From positions 81,735-145,734 of the forward strand of contig NZ_PVTG01000013.1 in assembly GCF_003002915.1 (NCBI RefSeq): a DNA stretch of 64,000 nucleotides, read 5' to 3'. This document shows, piece after piece, positions 9,204 through 23,536 of this stretch. Source of the DNA: Geodermatophilus tzadiensis (lineage in GTDB: Bacteria; Actinomycetota; Actinomycetes; Mycobacteriales; Geodermatophilaceae). Made by a program: the position numbers and the translations under genes. Positions within the stretch are counted from its first letter, which is position 1. Every line of letters starts with the position of its first letter. The notes below the pieces were generated by a model, which was not told the origin of the DNA, ran no database searches, and was given only the letters and a program-made list of their open reading frames with translations.

Positions 9204-10688
9204 GTGGACGAGCCGGCCCTACCGGAGTCGCTGCCGGAGTCGCTGCCGGACCCCGCCCTGGCCGGCCGGTCCGCGGCGCCGCGGGTGCGGGCGTCGTGGC
9301 GGCGCAGCCAGGGCTACGGGGTGCCGCCGGACGAGGTGGTGCCGGTGTTCACCGGGTCACCGGACACCGGCTCGCTGCTCTACGAGTGCGCGCACCGGGT
9401 GCTCAGCGACCTGCAGTCGACGATCGCCAACGAGCCGGTGAGCCTGATGGTCGCCGACCCGGCCGGGTTCGTGCTGGCCCGCCTCGGCGACGACGTGTCG
9501 ATCCACCGGGCGCTGGACCGGGTGCACCTGGCGCCGGGGTTCTCCTACAGCGAGCGCAACGCCGGCACCAACGGCCTGGGGCTGTCGCTGGCCGACCGGG
9601 CGCCGACGCTGGTGCGGGCCGCCGACCACTGGGTCACCGACCTGCGCGGCTACACCTGCGCGGCGGCGCCCGTGCTCGAGCCGGGCACCGGCGAGCTGGC
9701 CGGCAGCATCAACCTCACCACCTGGTCGGACTCCTCCTCCGAGCTGCTGCTGGGCCTCGCGCAGACCGCGGCGAGCGCCACCAGCGCGCTCATGGCGGTG
9801 CGCAGCGGCGGCCGCCTCGTGCGCCCGGCGCCGCGCGGGGAGGTGTTCCGGGTGATCGGCGGCTCGCTGGCCCCCGACGACGGCGACCCGTGCGTCACCC
9901 CGGCCTGGCGGACCGCCGTCGACCGGGCCGCGGTGGCGGTCTCCTCCGGGCACGGGACGGTCGTCGTCGGCGAGCCCGGCGCCGGCAAGGCGACGCTGGC
10001 CGCGCTCGCCCGGCGGCGGCTGCCCGGCCGGCAGCGGCTGCTGCACGCCCGCGCGCCCGAGGCCGGCGACGTCGCGCCGTGGCTGGAGCTGTGGACGCCG
10101 GAGCTGCGCGACGCCGACACCTGCGTGATCGTCTCCGGGCTGCACCGGCTGCCGGCGTGGGCGGCCGGCGAGCTCGCGCACGTCCTCGCCGGCGTCCGCC
10201 GCGCCGGGCGGCCCCAGCCCTTCGTGCTCACCGCACCCGGCTACGGGGCGCTGCCCGACCCGGTCGCCCGGCTGGCCGACGCCGTCGTCGAGGTGCCGCC
10301 GCTGCGCGACCGGGCCGACGACGTGCTGCCGCTGGCGTCGTGGACCGCCCGGCAGGAACGGCACCGCGAGGTCGCCTTCACGCCCCGCGCCGCCCGCGCG
10401 CTGACCGGGTACGCCTGGCCGGGCAACGTCGGGCAGCTGCGGCGCGTGGTGCGCGAGGCGGTCGCCCGGGCCGACGTCGTCGACGTCCACCACCTGGCGC
10501 CGGAGGTGCTCGACGCCGGCAGCCGGCCGCTGTCGCGGCTGGAGCGGCTGGAGCGCGACGAGATCGTCCGGTGCCTGACCGAGCCCGGGACGACGATGAC
10601 CCGGGTCGCCGAGGAGCTCGGCATCGGCCGCGCCACCCTCTACCGCAAGATCGCCCAGTACAAGATCGCGCTGCCGCGGGCGGGCTGA
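9204..10688 (+). CDS. GAF domain / AAA+-like / Fis-HTH transcriptional activator (AcoR/MimR type)
   Basis: A 494-residue regulator. Residues about 55-200 form a GAF sensor domain (the GFSYSERNAGTNGLGLS motif is typical of AcoR relatives). About 230-440 is an AAA+-like domain with a Walker A GEPGAGKATL, but it lacks the GAFTGA loop used to contact sigma-54 and a clear Walker B acid pair. The last 31 residues hold a Fis-type HTH (MTRVAEELGIGRATLYRKIA). The GTG start follows GGGAGGCG. It is divergent from the amidohydrolase operon with a palindrome between. In mycobacteria and relatives such proteins switch on alkane and acetone oxidation genes. With a degenerate AAA+ part it probably works with an ordinary sigma factor. 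Confidence 0.85.
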   Translation: MDEPALPESLPESLPDPALAGRSAAPRVRASWRRSQGYGVPPDEVVPVFTGSPDTGSLLYECAHRVLSDLQSTIANEPVSLMVADPAGFVLARLGDDVSIHRALDRVHLAPGFSYSERNAGTNGLGLSLADRAPTLVRAADHWVTDLRGYTCAAAPVLEPGTGELAGSINLTTWSDSSSELLLGLAQTAASATSALMAVRSGGRLVRPAPRGEVFRVIGGSLAPDDGDPCVTPAWRTAVDRAAVAVSSGHGTVVVGEPGAGKATLAALARRRLPGRQRLLHARAPEAGDVAPWLELWTPELRDADTCVIVSGLHRLPAWAAGELAHVLAGVRRAGRPQPFVLTAPGYGALPDPVARLADAVVEVPPLRDRADDVLPLASWTARQERHREVAFTPRAARALTGYAWPGNVGQLRRVVREAVARADVVDVHHLAPEVLDAGSRPLSRLERLERDEIVRCLTEPGTTMTRVAEELGIGRATLYRKIAQYKIALPRAG

Positions 10689-10760
10689 GCTCCCGCGCTC
10701 CGGACGCCGCCCCGCCGCCGGGCCCCTAGGGTCGCGGGCAGGGGGCGGAGGGAGACGAGG

Positions 10761-12841
10761 GTGTCGGACGGGCTCTACCTCACCGGCTGCGAGCCGGCGA
10801 CCGGGAAGTCGGCCGTGGCCCTGGGGGTCTTCGAGCTGCTGGCCCGCCGGGTCGGCCGGCTCGGCGTGTTCCGCCCGGTGGTGTCCTCGCGCGACGCCGC
10901 CGACCCGGTCGTGGAGCTGCTGCTGCCGCGCTCCCCCACGGAGCTGGCCGAGGAGGCCTGCGTCGGCGTCCCGTACGCCGACGTGCTCGCCGACGAGGAC
11001 CGGGCGCTGTCGGAGATCGTGGCCCGCTACCGGGCGCTGGCGGCGCGCTGCGACCGGGTGCTGGTCGTCGGCTCGGACTTCAGCGAGGCCGGCGCCTCCC
11101 GCGAGCTGGCGCTCAACGCCCGCATCGCGGCCAACCTCGGGCTGCCCGTGCTGTGCGTCGTCTCCGGCCGCGACCGCGACCCCGGCGACGTCGCCGCCGC
11201 CGTCGGCGTCGGCGAGACCGCGGTGCGGGCGGCCGGCGGCGAGGTGGTCGCCGTCGTGGCCAACCGGGTGCCGCCGCGGCTGCTGCCGGCCGTGCGGGAG
11301 CGGGTCGGCGGCCGCGGGGTGCCCGTCTACGTGCTGCCCGAGGCGCCGGTGCTCACCGCGCCCACCGTCGCCGAGGTGGCGCGGGCCTGCGACGCCCGGG
11401 TGCTGGCCGGCGACGACGCGGCGCTGGGCCGGGAGACCTCCGGCGTGCTGGTGGCCGCCATGACCATCCCCAACCTGCTCGAGCGGCTGGTCGACGACGT
11501 CGTGGTGATCACCCCCGGCGACCGCGCCGACGTCGTCCTCGGGGTGCTGGCCGCGCACCTGTCCGGCGGCCTGCCCGCCCCCGCCGGGCTGGTGCTCACC
11601 GGCGGCATGGCGCCCGCCGAGCCGGTGATGCGCCTGGTGGAGCGGCTGCCGGCGGTGGTCCCCGTGGTGGTCACCGACCAGGACACCTACGCGACCGCCA
11701 CGCTGGCCGGGTCGGCGCCCGGCCGGATCGGGCCGGGGGCGCCGCGCAAGATGGACGTGGCGCTCGCGCTGGTGGAGGAGCACGTCGACGGCGACGAGCT
11801 GCTCGACCGGATCGCGGTCGCCCGGCCGCGGGTGACCACGCCGCTGATGTTCGAGTACGAGCTGCTCGACCGGGCCCGCGCCGACCGCCGCCACGTCGTC
11901 CTCCCGGAGGGCACCGACGAGCGGGTGCTGCGCGCCGCCGAGCGGCTGCTGCGCCGCGGCGTCGTCGACCTGACGCTGCTCGGCGACGCCGGCGAGGTGC
12001 GCGCCGCGGCCGCCCGCGCCGGCGTCGACGTGGCCGGGGCGCGGCTGCTCGACCCCTGCGACCCGGAGCTGCGCGAGCGGCTGGCCGTGGAGTACGCGCG
12101 GCGGCGGGCGCACCGCGGCGTGACCATGGACGCCGCCCGCGACCTGGTCGTCGACGTCTCCTACGCCGGCACGCTCATGGTCGCCCTGGGCCTGGCCGAC
12201 GGCATGGTCTCCGGCGCCACGCACACCACCGCGCAGACGATCCGCCCCGCGCTGGAGCTGATCAGGACCACCGAGGGCGTCTCCCTGGTGTCCAGCGTGT
12301 TCTTCATGTGCCTGGCCGACCGGGTGGTGGTCTACGGCGACTGCGCGGTCAACGTGCACCCCGACGCCGGGCAGCTGGCCGAGATCGCGGTGACCTCGGC
12401 GCAGACCGCGGCGCGGTTCGGCGTCGAGCCGCGGGTGGCGATGCTGTCCTACTCCACGGGCAGCTCGGGCAGCGGCGAGGACGTCGAGCGGGTGCGCGCG
12501 GCCACCGAGCTGGTGCGCTCGCGCGCACCCGGCCTGCTGGTGGAGGGACCGATCCAGTACGACGCCGCCGTCGACGCCGGGGTGGCGCGCACCAAGCTGC
12601 CGGCCAGCGAGGTGGCCGGGCGGGCCACGGTGTTCGTGTTCCCCGACCTCAACACCGGCAACAACACCTACAAGGCCGTTCAGCGCAGCGCCGGTGCGGT
12701 GGCGGTCGGCCCCGTGCTGCAGGGGCTGCGCAAGCCGGTCAACGACCTGTCCCGTGGGGCGACGGTGCAGGACATCGTCAACACCGTGGCGATCACCGCC
12801 ATCCAGGCGCAGGACCCGGCCGCCCCGGGCGGAGCGCGGTC

Positions 12842-12845
<4 letters not shown>
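10761..12845 (+). CDS. pta: Phosphate acetyltransferase
   Basis: A 694-residue, three-part enzyme that interconverts acetyl-CoA and acetyl phosphate. The N-terminal part is a P-loop dethiobiotin-synthetase-like domain (LTGCEPATGKSAVALGVFE), the centre a DRTGG domain (residues about 210-330), and the C-terminal part the PTA catalytic domain (HVVLPEGTDERVL, GATHTTAQTIRPALELI, FPDLNTGNNTYKAVQR). This is the long actinobacterial form. The start is GTG behind GGAGGGAGACGAGG. ackA overlaps its end by 4 bp, so the pair forms the usual acetate operon. Confidence 0.95.
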
Positions 12846-14038
<1,193 letters not shown>

Positions 14039-14045
14039 CCCGCCG

Positions 14046-14063
14046 TGTCGGGGAAGCCCGACA
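14046..14063 (+). terminator. Possible terminator after pta-ackA
   Basis: TGTCGGG (14046-14052) and CCCGACA (14057-14063) form a 7-bp stem with a GAAG loop, just after the ackA stop and 59 bp before the histidine kinase start. No T-run follows. Confidence 0.45.
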
Positions 14064-14121
14064 GCGGGCCGGCCGGGCAGCAGGATGGGACCGTGACGCC
14101 CGCGCCGCCAGGCTCGTCGGC

Positions 14122-15429
14122 ATGAGCACCGACACCGCCGTCCTGCCACCGATGAGCACCGCAGAGCCTCCCCCGGCCCGCCCGCACGAGCGGCTGCGCG
14201 CGCTCGGCGTGGACACCGCCTACTCCCTCGTGGGCCTCCCCGTCGCGACCGTCGCCTTCGTCGTGGTCGTGGCCGGGCTGTCCCTCGGCGCCGGCCTGCT
14301 GGTCGTCTGGGTCGGCCTGGCGGTCCTCGCCGCCACCCTGGTCGCCGCCCGCGGCCTGGCCGGCGTGGAGCGGGCCTGGCTGCCCGCGGTCCTGGGCACC
14401 CCGCTGCCCCGGCCGGCCTACCGGCGCGCCGACGGTGGCACCGTCCGCCGGCTGCTGACGCCGGTGCGCGACCCGCAGACCTGGCTCGACGCGCTGCACG
14501 CGCTGGTCCGCTTCCCGCTGGCCGTGCTCGCGTTCGCCGTGACGGTGAGCTGGTGGGCGGTCGCCCTCGGCGGCCTCAGCTACGGCCTGTGGGACTGGGC
14601 GCTGCCGCGGGACGAGGGCAACCAGGACCTGCTCGAGCTGGTCGGCCTGGAGACCTCGTCGTTCCGCCGCGTCCTGCTCTACACGGTGATCGGGGCGGTG
14701 TTCGCGCTGCTGCTGCCGGTCGTCGTCCGCGCAGTCGCGCTGCTGCAGGCCCAGCTGGGCCGGGTGCTGCTCACCGGCCGTGCCGCCACCCAGGCCGAGA
14801 TCGACCGGCTGGCCGGGGGCCGCGACGCCGCCGTCGCCGCGGAGGCGGTGGCGCTGCGCCGGCTGGAGCGCGACATCCACGACGGGCCGCAGCAGCACCT
14901 GGTCCGCCTGGGCATGGACCTCTCCCGCGCTCAGCGGCAGCTCGACCGCGACCCCGCCGCCGCCCGCGCGACGCTGGGCGAGGCGGCCGGGCTGGCCCGG
15001 GAGGCGCTGGAGGAGCTGCGGGCGCTCTCCCGCGGCATCGCGCCGCCGGTGCTCGCCGACCGCGGCCTGGCCGCCGCGCTGGCCGCCGTCGCGGCGCGGT
15101 CCCCGGTGCCCGTCGAGCTGGCCGTCGACCTGCCGCCCGGGCGGCTGGCGCCGGCGGTGGAGAACACCGCCTACTTCGTGGTCAGCGAGGCGCTGGCCAA
15201 CGTGGCCAAGCACAGCGGCGCCACCGCCTGCCAGGTCGTCGTCGTGGCCGCGGGGCCGGCGCTGCGGGTGACCGTGGAGGACGACGGCCCCGGCGGGGCG
15301 GTGCTCGTGCCCGGGCACGGCCTGGCCGGGCTGGCCGACCGGCTGCGCGCCGTGGACGGCGTGCTCACCGTCGACAGCCCGGCCGGCGGACCCACCCGGC
15401 TGGTCGCGGAGCTGCCGTGCGGGTCGTGA
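14122..15429 (+). CDS. Sensor histidine kinase (NarL/DesK type)
   Basis: A 435-residue membrane kinase. Hydrophobic segments at about residues 36-75, 135-155 and 190-215 predict four membrane passes in the N-terminal half, resembling the DUF-type putative sensor domain of actinobacterial kinases with no large extracellular loop. The HisKA_3 box is RLERDIHDGPQQHLVRLGMDL, with the phosphoacceptor His in HDGPQQ, and the HATPase has ENTAYFVVSEALANVAKHS and GHGLAGLADRL. The response regulator gene overlaps its end by 13 bp. The signal is unknown. Confidence 0.9.
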   Translation: MSTDTAVLPPMSTAEPPPARPHERLRALGVDTAYSLVGLPVATVAFVVVVAGLSLGAGLLVVWVGLAVLAATLVAARGLAGVERAWLPAVLGTPLPRPAYRRADGGTVRRLLTPVRDPQTWLDALHALVRFPLAVLAFAVTVSWWAVALGGLSYGLWDWALPRDEGNQDLLELVGLETSSFRRVLLYTVIGAVFALLLPVVVRAVALLQAQLGRVLLTGRAATQAEIDRLAGGRDAAVAAEAVALRRLERDIHDGPQQHLVRLGMDLSRAQRQLDRDPAAARATLGEAAGLAREALEELRALSRGIAPPVLADRGLAAALAAVAARSPVPVELAVDLPPGRLAPAVENTAYFVVSEALANVAKHSGATACQVVVVAAGPALRVTVEDDGPGGAVLVPGHGLAGLADRLRAVDGVLTVDSPAGGPTRLVAELPCGS

Positions 15430-16061
15430 TCGCCGACGACTCGGTGCTGCTCCGCGAGGGGCTGGTGCGCCTGGTCGAGGAGGAGGGCAGCGAGGTGGTC
15501 GCCGCCGTGGGCGACGGCCCCTCGCTGGTCCGGGCGGTGACCGAGCACCGCCCGGACGTCGCCGTCGTCGACGTCCGGATGCCCCCCACGCACACCGACG
15601 AGGGGCTGCGCGCCGCCGTCGAGGCCCGTGCCGCCGTCCCGGGGACGGCGGTGCTGGTGCTGTCCCAGTACGTCGAGGTGGCCTACGCCGACGAGCTGCT
15701 CGCCGACGGCCGCGGCGGGGTCGGCTACCTGCTCAAGGACCGGGTGACCGACCTCGACGCCTTCCTCGCCGCGCTGACCGGCGTCGCCGGCGGCGGCACG
15801 GTGCTCGACCCCCAGGTGGTCGCCCAGCTGTTCGCCCGCCGCCGCGCCGACGACCCGGTGCGCCGGCTGACCCCCCGCGAGCGCGAGGTGCTCGAGCTGG
15901 TCGCCGAGGGGCACTCCAACGCCGCGATCGCCCGCCGGCTGGTGGTCACCGGCGGCGCGGTGGAGAAGCACACCCAGCGGATCTTCGCCAAGCTGGGCCT
16001 GGCGCCCGACGAGGACCGCAACAGCCGCGTGCTGGCGACGCTCGCCTACCTCCGCTCCTGA
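15417..16061 (+). CDS. LuxR/NarL-family response regulator
   Basis: A 214-residue regulator. The receiver domain starts VRVVIADDSVLLREGL, with acidic pair D7-D8 and phosphoacceptor D52 in VVDVRMPPTHTDEG; the conserved lysine is in GYLLKDRV. The LuxR HTH at about residues 147-205 reads LTPREREVLELVAEGHSNAAIARRL in part. The GTG start lies inside the kinase gene, 13 bp before its end, which argues for coupled expression. It meets metH tail to tail with only 7 bp between stops. Confidence 0.93.
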   Translation: MRVVIADDSVLLREGLVRLVEEEGSEVVAAVGDGPSLVRAVTEHRPDVAVVDVRMPPTHTDEGLRAAVEARAAVPGTAVLVLSQYVEVAYADELLADGRGGVGYLLKDRVTDLDAFLAALTGVAGGGTVLDPQVVAQLFARRRADDPVRRLTPREREVLELVAEGHSNAAIARRLVVTGGAVEKHTQRIFAKLGLAPDEDRNSRVLATLAYLRS

Positions 16062-16068
16062 CCCGGCT

Positions 16069-19869
<3,801 letters not shown>

Positions 19870-20008
19870 GGGCGTCCTCGGGGGGTTCGGTCGGCGGCGG
19901 AGGGGCCTGCTGCGGGCACAGCGGTCCCGGCCCCGCCTCTTGTTCCGCGGGCCATCCTCCCATCTCGCTCCTCCCGGCGGGACGCCGCGACCGACGTAGG
20001 CTCGCAGG

Positions 20009-20872
20009 GTGACCGACCCCAAGTCCGCCTCCGAGGACCTGCCCCAGCTCGACCGGCCGGTGGTGGTGGTCGCGTTCGAGGGCTGGAACGACGCCGGGGA
20101 CGCCGCCACCGGGGCGCTCGAGCACCTGGAGCTGATCTGGGACGCCACCCCCCTCGCGGCGCTCGACCCCGAGGACTACTACGACTTCCAGGTCAACCGG
20201 CCCACCGTGTCCCTGGTCGGCGGGATCAGCCGCCGCGTCGAGTGGCCGACGACGCGCATCTCGGTGGCCCGCCCGCCGGACAGCGACCGCGACGTCGTGC
20301 TCATCCGCGGCATCGAGCCCAACATGCGCTGGCGTGGCTTCTGCGAGGAGCTCATCGAGCTGTGCCGCGAGCTCGACGTGCAGACCGTCGTCGCGCTGGG
20401 CGCCCTGCTCGCCGACACGCCGCACACCCGCCCCACCCCGGTCACCGGCTCCGCCTACGACACCGAGTCCGCCGAGCGCTGGGGCCTGGAGACCTCCCGC
20501 TACGAGGGGCCCACCGGCATCCTCGGCGTCTTCCAGGACGCGTGCGTGCAGGCGGGTCTCCCGGCGGTGAGCTTCTGGGCCGCCGTCCCGCACTACGTGT
20601 CGCAGCCGCCCTCGCCGCGGGCCACCGTGGCGCTGCTGCAGCGCGTCGAGGAGGTGCTGGAGGTCGCCGTGCCGCTCGGCGCGCTCCCCCAGCAGGCCGA
20701 CGAGTGGGTCAAGACCGTCGACGAGATGGCCCAGGAGGACGCCGAGGTCGTCGAGTACGTCCGCTCGCTGGAGGAGCGGCAGACCGAGACCGACCTGTCC
20801 CAGGCCAACGGCGACCAGATCGCCCGCGAGTTCGAGCGCTACCTCCGCCGCCGGGGCTCCTCCCCCAACTAG
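20009..20872 (+). CDS. PAC2 family protein
   Basis: A 287-residue PAC2-domain protein (proteasome-assembly-chaperone-like fold): [22 protein letters not shown] near the N-terminus, then [19 protein letters not shown] and [16 protein letters not shown]. The family is conserved in actinobacteria, often beside metH and mshC as here, and its function is not established. The GTG at 20009 starts right at family similarity. It is divergent from metH and convergent with the dGTPase-like gene. Confidence 0.9.
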   Translation: MTDPKSASEDLPQLDRPVVVVAFEGWNDAGDAATGALEHLELIWDATPLAALDPEDYYDFQVNRPTVSLVGGISRRVEWPTTRISVARPPDSDRDVVLIRGIEPNMRWRGFCEELIELCRELDVQTVVALGALLADTPHTRPTPVTGSAYDTESAERWGLETSRYEGPTGILGVFQDACVQAGLPAVSFWAAVPHYVSQPPSPRATVALLQRVEEVLEVAVPLGALPQQADEWVKTVDEMAQEDAEVVEYVRSLEERQTETDLSQANGDQIAREFERYLRRRGSSPN

Positions 20873-20878
20873 CCCGAC

Positions 20879-21015
20879 CCGGCCGCCGCTGTGGTGGGCG
20901 GCGGCCGGCCCGGTCGAGGTCGAGTTGGGGATAACGGTCGGGGGAGCCCCTCTGCCGGCGTTCCTCCCCCGGTGCCGGTGCTGCAGCGCCCGCGGTGCAC
21001 GGGGGAACGCCGGCA
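20879..21015. terminator. Two hairpins between convergent genes
   Basis: The first has an 11-bp stem, 20879-20889 with 20898-20908 (CCGGCCGCCGC against GCGGCGGCCGG), 8-nt loop, 6 bp after the PAC2 stop. The second pairs 20953-20964 with 21004-21015 (TGCCGGCGTTCC against GGAACGCCGGCA) over a 39-nt loop and sits towards the end of the opposing dGTPase-like gene. Together they can stop transcription from both sides. Confidence 0.6.
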
Positions 21016-21043
21016 CTCCGCCGTCCCGCGGCCGGTCCCGGCG

Positions 21044-22099
21044 TCAGGTGCGCAGCAGCGGGGTCATCCGGGCCGCGGCGTCCTCGCCGAAGAGCCGGTC
21101 GTGGGTGGCCAGCGCGAACCGGTCGGTCATCCCGGACACGTGGTCGACCACCTGCGTCACCAGGTCGGCCTCGGTGTCGCGGTAGGTGGGCGGGATGAGC
21201 TCGGGGTGGGCGAGGTGGTGGTCGACCAGCCGGCGGATGACGTCGACCGCCAGCTGCTTCTGCCCCGCGGCGGTCTCGGACACGTACACCCGCTCGAACA
21301 TGAACGCCCGCAGCTCGTGCATCGCCGCCAGGGGCCCGGCCGCCATGACCACCGCTCCCCCGTCGGCCAGCGAGCCGGCGACGACGGCGTCCACCATCGC
21401 GCCGACCATCGCGCTGCCCGGCTCGCCGAACGCCGCGCGCGCGACCGCCGGGAGGTCGCCGGGCCGCAGCACCCCGGCGCGGACGGCGTCCAGCGCGTCG
21501 TGCGAGAGGTAGGCGATCCGGTCGGCGTAGCGCACGCACTCGCCCTCGCGGGTGGCCGGCGGCGGGGTGATCTTCCAGCTGTGCGCGCGGATGCCGTCGC
21601 GCACCTCCCAGGTGAGGTTGAGGTGCTCGAGCACCTCGACGATCCGCACGCCCTGCGCCGCGTGGTGCCAGCCGCCGGGGACGTAGGGGTCGAAGGCGTC
21701 CTCGCCGATGTGGCCGAACGGCGAGTGCCCGACGTCGTGGCCGAGCGCGATCGCCTCGGCCAGCGTCTCGTGGAGGCCCAGTGCCCGGGCGATGGCGCGC
21801 GCCACCTGGGTGACCTGCAGCGTGTGGGTGAGCCGGGTGACGAAGTGGTCGCCGTCGGGGTTGAGGAAGACCTGCGTCTTGTGCTTGAGCCGGCGGAAGG
21901 CCTTGGCGTGCAGGATCCGGTCGCGGTCGCGCTCGTAGGGGGTGCGCAGCCGGTCCTCGGGCTCGGCGACGGCGCGGCCGCGGGTGGCCGCCGAGCGCGC
22001 CGCGGCCGGGGCGAGCCCGGACTCCTCCGCCTCGCGCGCTGCGCGGTCGGTGAGGCGGAACCCCCCGGTCGCCGCACCACCCGGGGACCCGCCCGCCAT
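21044..22099 (-). CDS. dGTPase-like HD-domain nucleotide triphosphohydrolase
   Basis: A 351-residue HD-domain phosphohydrolase of the deoxyguanosinetriphosphate triphosphohydrolase family. The metal site is seen as H92 (RLTHTLQV), H121-D122 (ALGHDVGHSPFGHIGE) and a later aspartate in VRYADRIAYLSHD. The N-terminus has the family phrase RTPYERDRDRILHAKAFRRLKHKTQVF. The start overlaps the mshC stop by 1 nt, so both are one transcript. It is shorter than enterobacterial Dgt (about 500) but normal for the actinobacterial form. A role in dNTP pool control is by family. Confidence 0.9.
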   Translation of the reverse strand: MAGGSPGGAATGGFRLTDRAAREAEESGLAPAAARSAATRGRAVAEPEDRLRTPYERDRDRILHAKAFRRLKHKTQVFLNPDGDHFVTRLTHTLQVTQVARAIARALGLHETLAEAIALGHDVGHSPFGHIGEDAFDPYVPGGWHHAAQGVRIVEVLEHLNLTWEVRDGIRAHSWKITPPPATREGECVRYADRIAYLSHDALDAVRAGVLRPGDLPAVARAAFGEPGSAMVGAMVDAVVAGSLADGGAVVMAAGPLAAMHELRAFMFERVYVSETAAGQKQLAVDVIRRLVDHHLAHPELIPPTYRDTEADLVTQVVDHVSGMTDRFALATHDRLFGEDAAARMTPLLRT

Positions 22100-23394
22100 C
22101 AGCCCTCCTGCGGCGCGGCGCCGAAGAGGTCCACGCCCAGCAGCGCGTCGACGGCGTCGGCCACCATGGCCGGGGCGCCGTCCTCGCCGTCCCCGTCCCC
22201 GTCCCCGTCCCCGTCCCCGTCCCCGTCCCCGGCGAGGGTGGCCGCCGCCCAGGCGTCGACGAGGGCGATGGCGCCGGGGCTGTCGAGGTCGTCGGCCAGG
22301 CGCTCGCGCAGGCCCGCCAGCACCGGGGCGGCCGGGGCGCCGGCGCCGCGGACGGCAGCACGCCGCCAGGTGGCCAGCCGCTCCTCGGCGGCGGCCAGCA
22401 GGTCGGCGGTCCAGGCGCGGTCGGTGCGGTAGTGACCCGACAGCAGCGCCAGCCGGACGGCCATCGGGTCGACGCCCTCGCCGCGCAGCTTGGAGACGAA
22501 CACCAGGTTGCCGCGGCTCTTGCTCATCTTCTCGCCGTCCAGGCCGATCATCGCCGCGTGCACGTAGGCCCGGGCGAAGGGCTTGGTGGCGGTGAGCGCC
22601 TCGGCGTGCACGGCGGAGAACTCGTGGTGCGGGAAGACGAGGTCGCTGCCGCCGCCCTGCACGTCGAAGCCCATGCCGATCGTGTCCAGCGCGATGGCGG
22701 CGCACTCGATGTGCCAGCCCGGGCGGCCGGCTGTGCCGCGCGGGCCGGGCCAGGACGGCTCGCCCTCGCGGCGGCCGCGCCACAGCAGCGGGTCGAGCCG
22801 GTTGCGCTTGCCCGGGCGGTCGGGGTCGCCGCCGCGCTCGGCCGACAGCGCCAGCATGGTGGCCTCGTCGTAGCCGCTCTCGTCGCCGAAGCCCGGTGCC
22901 TGCGCGACGTCGTGGTAGACGTCGCCGGTGCCGTCGTCGAGGGCGTAGGCCAGGCCCTCGTCGAGCAGGGTCTCGACGTGGGCGACGATCTGCGGGATGG
23001 CCGCCACCGCGCCCACGTAGTCGTCTGGCGGCAGGACCCGCAGCGCCGTCATGTCCTCCCGGAACAGCGCGGTCTCGCGCATCCCGAGGACCACCCAGTC
23101 CTCGCCGTCGCGCTCGGCGCGCTCGAGCAGCGGGTCGTCGATGTCGGTGACGTTCTGCACGTAGTGGACCCCGTGCCCGGCGTCCCGCCACACCCGGTTG
23201 ACCAGGTCGAAGGCCAGGTAGGTGGCGGCGTGGCCGAGGTGGGTGGCGTCGTAGGGGGTGATCCCGCAGACGTACATCCGGGCCACCCGGTCGGGCGTGG
23301 TGGCCACGACCTCCCCCCGGGCGGTGTCGAACAGCCGGAGGACCGGGCCGGCACCCGGCAGGGTCGGCAGGAGCGGGGCGGGCCAGGCGAGCAC
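22099..23394 (-). CDS. mshC: Cysteine-1-D-myo-inosityl 2-amino-2-deoxy-alpha-D-glucopyranoside ligase
   Basis: A 431-residue ligase that adds cysteine to GlcN-Ins in mycothiol synthesis; it is a paralogue of cysteinyl-tRNA synthetase. Features: C43 zinc ligand in [17 protein letters not shown], the HLGH signature at 52-55, WHIECAAI, and EKMSKSRGN. The mycobacterial-type N-terminus [20 protein letters not shown] shows that the GTG at 23394 is the start; the longer frame to 23472 is not family-like. Near residue 400 an acidic run of seven Gly-Asp units is encoded by a perfect hexanucleotide repeat and looks like a recent expansion in a linker before the final helix. Confidence 0.95.
   Translation of the reverse strand: MLAWPAPLLPTLPGAGPVLRLFDTARGEVVATTPDRVARMYVCGITPYDATHLGHAATYLAFDLVNRVWRDAGHGVHYVQNVTDIDDPLLERAERDGEDWVVLGMRETALFREDMTALRVLPPDDYVGAVAAIPQIVAHVETLLDEGLAYALDDGTGDVYHDVAQAPGFGDESGYDEATMLALSAERGGDPDRPGKRNRLDPLLWRGRREGEPSWPGPRGTAGRPGWHIECAAIALDTIGMGFDVQGGGSDLVFPHHEFSAVHAEALTATKPFARAYVHAAMIGLDGEKMSKSRGNLVFVSKLRGEGVDPMAVRLALLSGHYRTDRAWTADLLAAAEERLATWRRAAVRGAGAPAAPVLAGLRERLADDLDSPGAIALVDAWAAATLAGDGDGDGDGDGDGDGEDGAPAMVADAVDALLGVDLFGAAPQEG
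22189..22230. repeat. Hexanucleotide tandem repeat in mshC (GTCCCC x7)
   Basis: Seven exact copies of GTCCCC on the plus strand; on the mshC strand it reads GGGGAC and encodes Gly-Asp seven times. Perfect short repeats in coding DNA can change length by replication slippage; each step here keeps the frame. Confidence 0.95.
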
Positions 23395-23479
23395 GACGCC
23401 GAGCCTAGTTGCGTGGCCGCGCCCACCCCGCGGACGCCGCCCACCTGGGGACGGCGCCCGCGGTGAGCGCACCGAGCGG

Positions 23480-23531
23480 CCCCCTCGCAGGGGCCCACCG
23501 CGAGCTAGCGAGCGGTGGGGGGGCGAGGGGG
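23480..23531 (-). terminator. Two-tier hairpin downstream of glpK
   Basis: The outer stem is 9 bp (CCCCCTCGC 23480-23488 with GCGAGGGGG 23523-23531) and the inner stem 8 bp (CCCACCGC 23494-23501 with GCGGTGGG 23512-23519), over a loop containing GCTAGC. It starts 6 bp after the glpK stop on the minus strand and separates glpK from mshC, which are on the same strand. Confidence 0.65.
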
Positions 23532-23536
23532 TCCTT

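Noticed and set aside
19870..20008. Cobalamin riboswitch upstream of metH
   Set aside because: I looked for a B12-box-like element in the 139-bp gap on the metH strand and found none that I could support.
22189..22230. CRISPR-like array
   Set aside because: The units are 6 bp with no spacers; it is a microsatellite inside mshC. No CRISPR array or cas gene was seen in the window.
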